From the NCBI RefSeq assembly GCF_014358075.1, contig NZ_JACONT010000011.1, positions 43,992 through 107,991 of the forward strand: a stretch of DNA of 64,000 nucleotides, given 5' to 3'. Every line of letters starts with the position of its first letter. Position 1 is the first letter of the stretch. This DNA is from Sphingomonas albertensis. GTDB taxonomy: Bacteria > Pseudomonadota > Alphaproteobacteria > Sphingomonadales > Sphingomonadaceae. Of this stretch, positions 60,867 through 64,000 are shown piece by piece. The notes beneath the pieces were generated by a model. It ran no database searches. It was not told where the DNA came from and was given only the letters and a program-made list of their open reading frames with translations. The position numbers and the translations under genes are program-made.

Positions 60867-63800
60867 ATGAATATGGCTAATCTTAATTTCGATCATCGTC
60901 GCAAGGCTGCGGTCGCGATGCGGGCAGGCGTTTCGCTGGTAGCGTTGCTTGCCGCTGGCGTGAGCGGGAATGCGTGGGCGCAAGCCGAGACGCAGGCGAT
61001 ATCGCCCGACACGACTCTGGCCGCAGCGCCGGGACAGGGCGCTGGCGAACCTGAAGCCGACCAGACGGGCGGCGATATCGTCGTCACCGGCCGTCGTGCC
61101 GCGCTCGAAGCCGCCGACGAGCGGAAGCGGCGCAGCGAGACCATCGTCGACTCGGTCGTCGCAGACGACGCAGGCAAGCTGCCCGACAACTCGATCACCG
61201 AAGTCCTGCAGCGCGTCTCGGGCGTGTCGATCGTGCGCTTTGCGGCACTGGGCGACCCCGATCACTATTCCGTGCAGGGCTCCGGCGTGCAGGTGCGCGG
61301 CCTGACCGGCGTGGCGTCGCGGCTGAACGGTCGCGAGATCTTCAGCGCGAACAATGGCCGCGCGATCCTGTGGAGCGACGTTACGCCCGAGCTGATGGCG
61401 GCGGTGGACGTCTACAAGGCATCGACCGCCGACCTGATCGAGGGCGGCACCGGCGGCCAGATCGACCTGCGCACCAAGATGCCGTTCGACTTCAACGGCA
61501 AGTTCCATGTCGCCGCCACCGGCGAGCTGAGCATGGGCGACATGGCGAACAAGGCTGATCCGATGGGGTCGGTGCTGGTGACCGATTCGTTCGACACGCC
61601 GATCGGCCGCATCGGCCTGCTCGCCGACGTCGCCTACAGCCAGTTCAGTTCGCTATCGCAGTTCATCCGCGTCAGCCCCTATTTCAAGACGGCGCTCAGC
61701 GACGGCAGCAGCAAATACGTCCCGAGCGGCTTCGCGTATGGCGACGAGGCATTCCAGTACAGGCGCTACGGCATCTATGGTGCGGCGCAGTGGCAGCCGA
61801 CCGACTCGCTGACCTTCACCGGCAGCTTCTTCCAGTCGCGCTACAAGAGCCAGTCGAGCGATTACGGCACGCAGCTCGATTCGCAGACGCTGGCGGTCGA
61901 TCCGGCGAGCAGCACGTTCGACAGCAACGGTCTGCTGACCAGCACGAGCGCGCTGTTCAATCGCGATACGAGCCTGGCGGGCGGCTTCCAACCGACGGGC
62001 GGGTCGGTCAATAGCAGCGGCAACAAGGGGTATGTCGAGAGCAACACGCGAACGCGCGATTATTCGTTGTCGTTCGCCTGGACACCCGTCGACAGCCATT
62101 TGTCGCTGAAGGGCTCGCTGCAACGCGTCGATTCACGTCAGATCTACGACCGTCTCGACATCTTCCGCGACATCGGCTTCGGCCAGAGCTTCGGCATGGA
62201 CCTGACCGGCGACCTGCCGCAGATCACCGTCAGCCCGGCAACGCAGGCATCGTTCGCGGATCCGGCGAATTATTTCTGGACGGCGTCGATGCCGCACAAC
62301 GAACGGAACAAGGGTCGTCTCGACGCCGGCCAGCTCGATGCCGAATACAAGTTCGACAACAGCTTCTTCCGGTCGGTCAAGGTTGGTGGCCGTTACGCCA
62401 AGCGGACCGAGCGCGACCTGTCGAACGGCTATAACTGGACCGCGCTCGGCCGCGGCTGGAACGGCGACCCGCAGCTAACCTACGCCAACGCCGCGCCGGG
62501 CGACGTCGCCAGCCACGCGTTCAAGGACTTCTTCCGCGGCGACACGACGCTGCCTGGCAACCTGATGTTCGCGTCGGAAAGTCTGGCGGACCGGTTTAAC
62601 GCCAACCGCACCGGGCTGGTAACGGCGCCGCCTGCCGGCTTCTGCACCGGTCGTGAGTTCGATTGTTCGGCCTCGGGTCCGCTCCCGGTCACCGGCTATG
62701 GTGGCCAGTTCAATCCGGACGGCACGCTGGCGATCAGGCCGGTCGGCTTCGTCCTGCCGGGCGATCAGGTCGAGAACCGCACCAAGAACATCGCGGGCTA
62801 TGCACTGGTGCGCTTCGGCCCCGAGGGCGACGCACGCGGCATCTCGGGTAACGTCGGCGTGCGTGTCGTGCATGTCGAGAACGAGGGCAGCGGGTTCATC
62901 CAGCAGAATGGCGGGACCGTCTTCATCCGCAATGGCGCTCAGGTGACGCTTGCGAACACCTTCCTCGCGCGCGGCGGCAAGGCGGACTTCACGCGTGTCC
63001 TGCCGTCGATCAACCTCGAATATGCGCCGACGGACAAGATCAAGGTGCGCGGTGGCTACAACATCACGATGGATCTGCCGACCTTCAACGCGCTGCGCGC
63101 CTCGGGTTCGATCGGCGTGGCGACGACGCCCAGCCAGACTCCCGGCGGGATCGGGACGTTCAACAACTTTACTGCGGACACCGGCAATCCCTTGCTCAAG
63201 CCGACGCTGTCGAACAATTTCGATCTGTCGCTCGAATATTATGGGCGTGCGGGCACGTCGTTCCACATCGCGCCGTTCTACAAGCGGCTGACCAACCTGC
63301 CGATCTATGCGCTGACGACCCGCCAGGTAACCGTCCAGTTCACCGATGGGACGACCGAGAATGTCGCCGCGTCGGCCACCGACTATAGCAACTCGACCAA
63401 GGCAGCGAACGTCAAGGGCATCGAGGTCGGCGGGCGCTTCTTCTTCGATATGCTGCCGGGCGCGCTTGCCGGTATCGGGTTCGAGGGCAACTACACGTTC
63501 ATCAAGAGCAGCAACCCCGGCGACGTCTACCGCGACATCACCGGTGCGGTCAGGAACGACGCGCCGCTGGTCGGCCTGTCGAAGCACAATCTGAACGCGA
63601 CCCTGCTCTACGAGCGCAATCCGATCTCGCTGCGGATCGCGTACTCGTGGCGCTCGCGGTATCTGCTGTCGACGAACAGCAACGGTACGAACGGCACGTA
63701 CACCTATTACAGTGCGCCGGGCGTCGCCGACAATCAGGATGGCGGCCCCGATGCCTCCACGCAGATCGCGCTGCCGATCTATGGCGGGAACTACGGATCG

Positions 63801-63980
63801 GTCGATGCCGGCGTCCGCTTCAAGGTGAACGACCAGTTCTCGTTCGGCGTGCAGGGCACCAACCTGACCGCGGCGACGCAGCGGACGCTGATGGGGGGCT
63901 ATCCCGGCGGCAAGCTGGTCGGGCGTAGCTGGTTCCAGGCCGATCGTCGTATCAGCACTGGTATCAACCTCGCCTTCTGA
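60867..63980 (+). CDS. TonB-dependent outer-membrane receptor
   Basis: A 1037-residue TBDR. The signal peptide ends in AWAQ near residue 36. A short linker leads to GGDIVVTGRRAALEAADERK, the plug with ADDAGKLPDNSITEVLQ, VQVRGLTGVASRLNGREIF and EGGTGGQIDLRT. The barrel ends in STGINLAF with a terminal Phe. It resembles the sphingomonad and Caulobacter carbohydrate receptors (long loops, paired Cys in CTGREFDC). Its divergence from a GH39 gene suggests uptake of a xylan-type or related oligosaccharide. An ATGATGCGCCGC start at 63983 hints at another gene right after it, cut by the window end. Confidence 0.94.
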   Translation: MNMANLNFDHRRKAAVAMRAGVSLVALLAAGVSGNAWAQAETQAISPDTTLAAAPGQGAGEPEADQTGGDIVVTGRRAALEAADERKRRSETIVDSVVADDAGKLPDNSITEVLQRVSGVSIVRFAALGDPDHYSVQGSGVQVRGLTGVASRLNGREIFSANNGRAILWSDVTPELMAAVDVYKASTADLIEGGTGGQIDLRTKMPFDFNGKFHVAATGELSMGDMANKADPMGSVLVTDSFDTPIGRIGLLADVAYSQFSSLSQFIRVSPYFKTALSDGSSKYVPSGFAYGDEAFQYRRYGIYGAAQWQPTDSLTFTGSFFQSRYKSQSSDYGTQLDSQTLAVDPASSTFDSNGLLTSTSALFNRDTSLAGGFQPTGGSVNSSGNKGYVESNTRTRDYSLSFAWTPVDSHLSLKGSLQRVDSRQIYDRLDIFRDIGFGQSFGMDLTGDLPQITVSPATQASFADPANYFWTASMPHNERNKGRLDAGQLDAEYKFDNSFFRSVKVGGRYAKRTERDLSNGYNWTALGRGWNGDPQLTYANAAPGDVASHAFKDFFRGDTTLPGNLMFASESLADRFNANRTGLVTAPPAGFCTGREFDCSASGPLPVTGYGGQFNPDGTLAIRPVGFVLPGDQVENRTKNIAGYALVRFGPEGDARGISGNVGVRVVHVENEGSGFIQQNGGTVFIRNGAQVTLANTFLARGGKADFTRVLPSINLEYAPTDKIKVRGGYNITMDLPTFNALRASGSIGVATTPSQTPGGIGTFNNFTADTGNPLLKPTLSNNFDLSLEYYGRAGTSFHIAPFYKRLTNLPIYALTTRQVTVQFTDGTTENVAASATDYSNSTKAANVKGIEVGGRFFFDMLPGALAGIGFEGNYTFIKSSNPGDVYRDITGAVRNDAPLVGLSKHNLNATLLYERNPISLRIAYSWRSRYLLSTNSNGTNGTYTYYSAPGVADNQDGGPDASTQIALPIYGGNYGSVDAGVRFKVNDQFSFGVQGTNLTAATQRTLMGGYPGGKLVGRSWFQADRRISTGINLAF

Positions 63981-64000
63981 CGATGATGCGCCGCGCGCCC

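Overview
The window looks like a chromosomal segment of a Sphingomonas-type alphaproteobacterium. The evidence is the high GC content, very large TonB-dependent receptors (TBDRs) with no SusD partner, several HWE/HisKA_2-type histidine kinases, many Tat and Sec signal peptides on glycan enzymes, a sigma-EcfG-like promoter, and GC-rich palindromic repeats between genes. No database search was possible. Family names rest on motifs, order and length read from the sequence.

Layout. 1-4.7 kb holds housekeeping and small genes: the 5' part of purL (cut by the window edge), a brnA-like antitoxin with only a scrap of its toxin, map, a CinA-like protein, a HIRAN-domain protein and a small membrane protein. 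4.7-22.2 kb is a mannan or N-glycan utilisation locus. It has four GH92 alpha-mannosidases, one GH125 exo-alpha-1,6-mannosidase, one GH43 enzyme, a large TBDR and a ROK regulator. Two of the GH92 proteins carry Gln where the family has its catalytic-acid Glu, a change known from mannosyl-phosphate-cleaving GH92 enzymes. 22.3-32.2 kb has a LacI-type regulator divergent from a tightly coupled nine-gene operon: MFS transporter, three TIM-barrel isomerase-like proteins, Gfo/Idh/MocA oxidoreductase, cytochrome c, DUF1080 3-keto-glycoside hydrolase, and the small and large subunits of a GMC dehydrogenase. This is a complete-looking route for 3-oxidation and cleavage of glycosides.

32.5-49 kb is a sensory and stress region. 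It contains a bacteriophytochrome kinase, rsgA, a GH84 beta-N-acetylglucosaminidase, a blue-light LOV-HWE kinase, response regulators, DUF892 and other small stress-type proteins, a glutamine amidotransferase, a KaiC-like ATPase / HWE kinase / response regulator trio, and an NDH-2-like dehydrogenase. 49-56.6 kb carries an ECF sigma factor, FecR anti-sigma, STN-domain TBDR and histidine acid phosphatase (phytase-like) cassette, followed by a chemoreceptor. 56.7-64 kb is a second glycoside locus with a ThuA-like protein, a second DUF1080 protein, a GH39 glycosidase and a third large TBDR.

How the parts may work together (inference). Outer-membrane receptors import glycan fragments. Periplasmic GH92, GH125, GH43 and GH84 enzymes trim mannose, furanosides and GlcNAc. 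The FAD dehydrogenase oxidises sugars or glycosides at C3 and passes electrons to cytochrome c. DUF1080 proteins cleave the 3-keto glycosides, and the isomerase-like proteins and the Gfo/Idh enzyme bring the keto sugars back into metabolism. No tRNA, rRNA, CRISPR array, transposase or origin was recognised.
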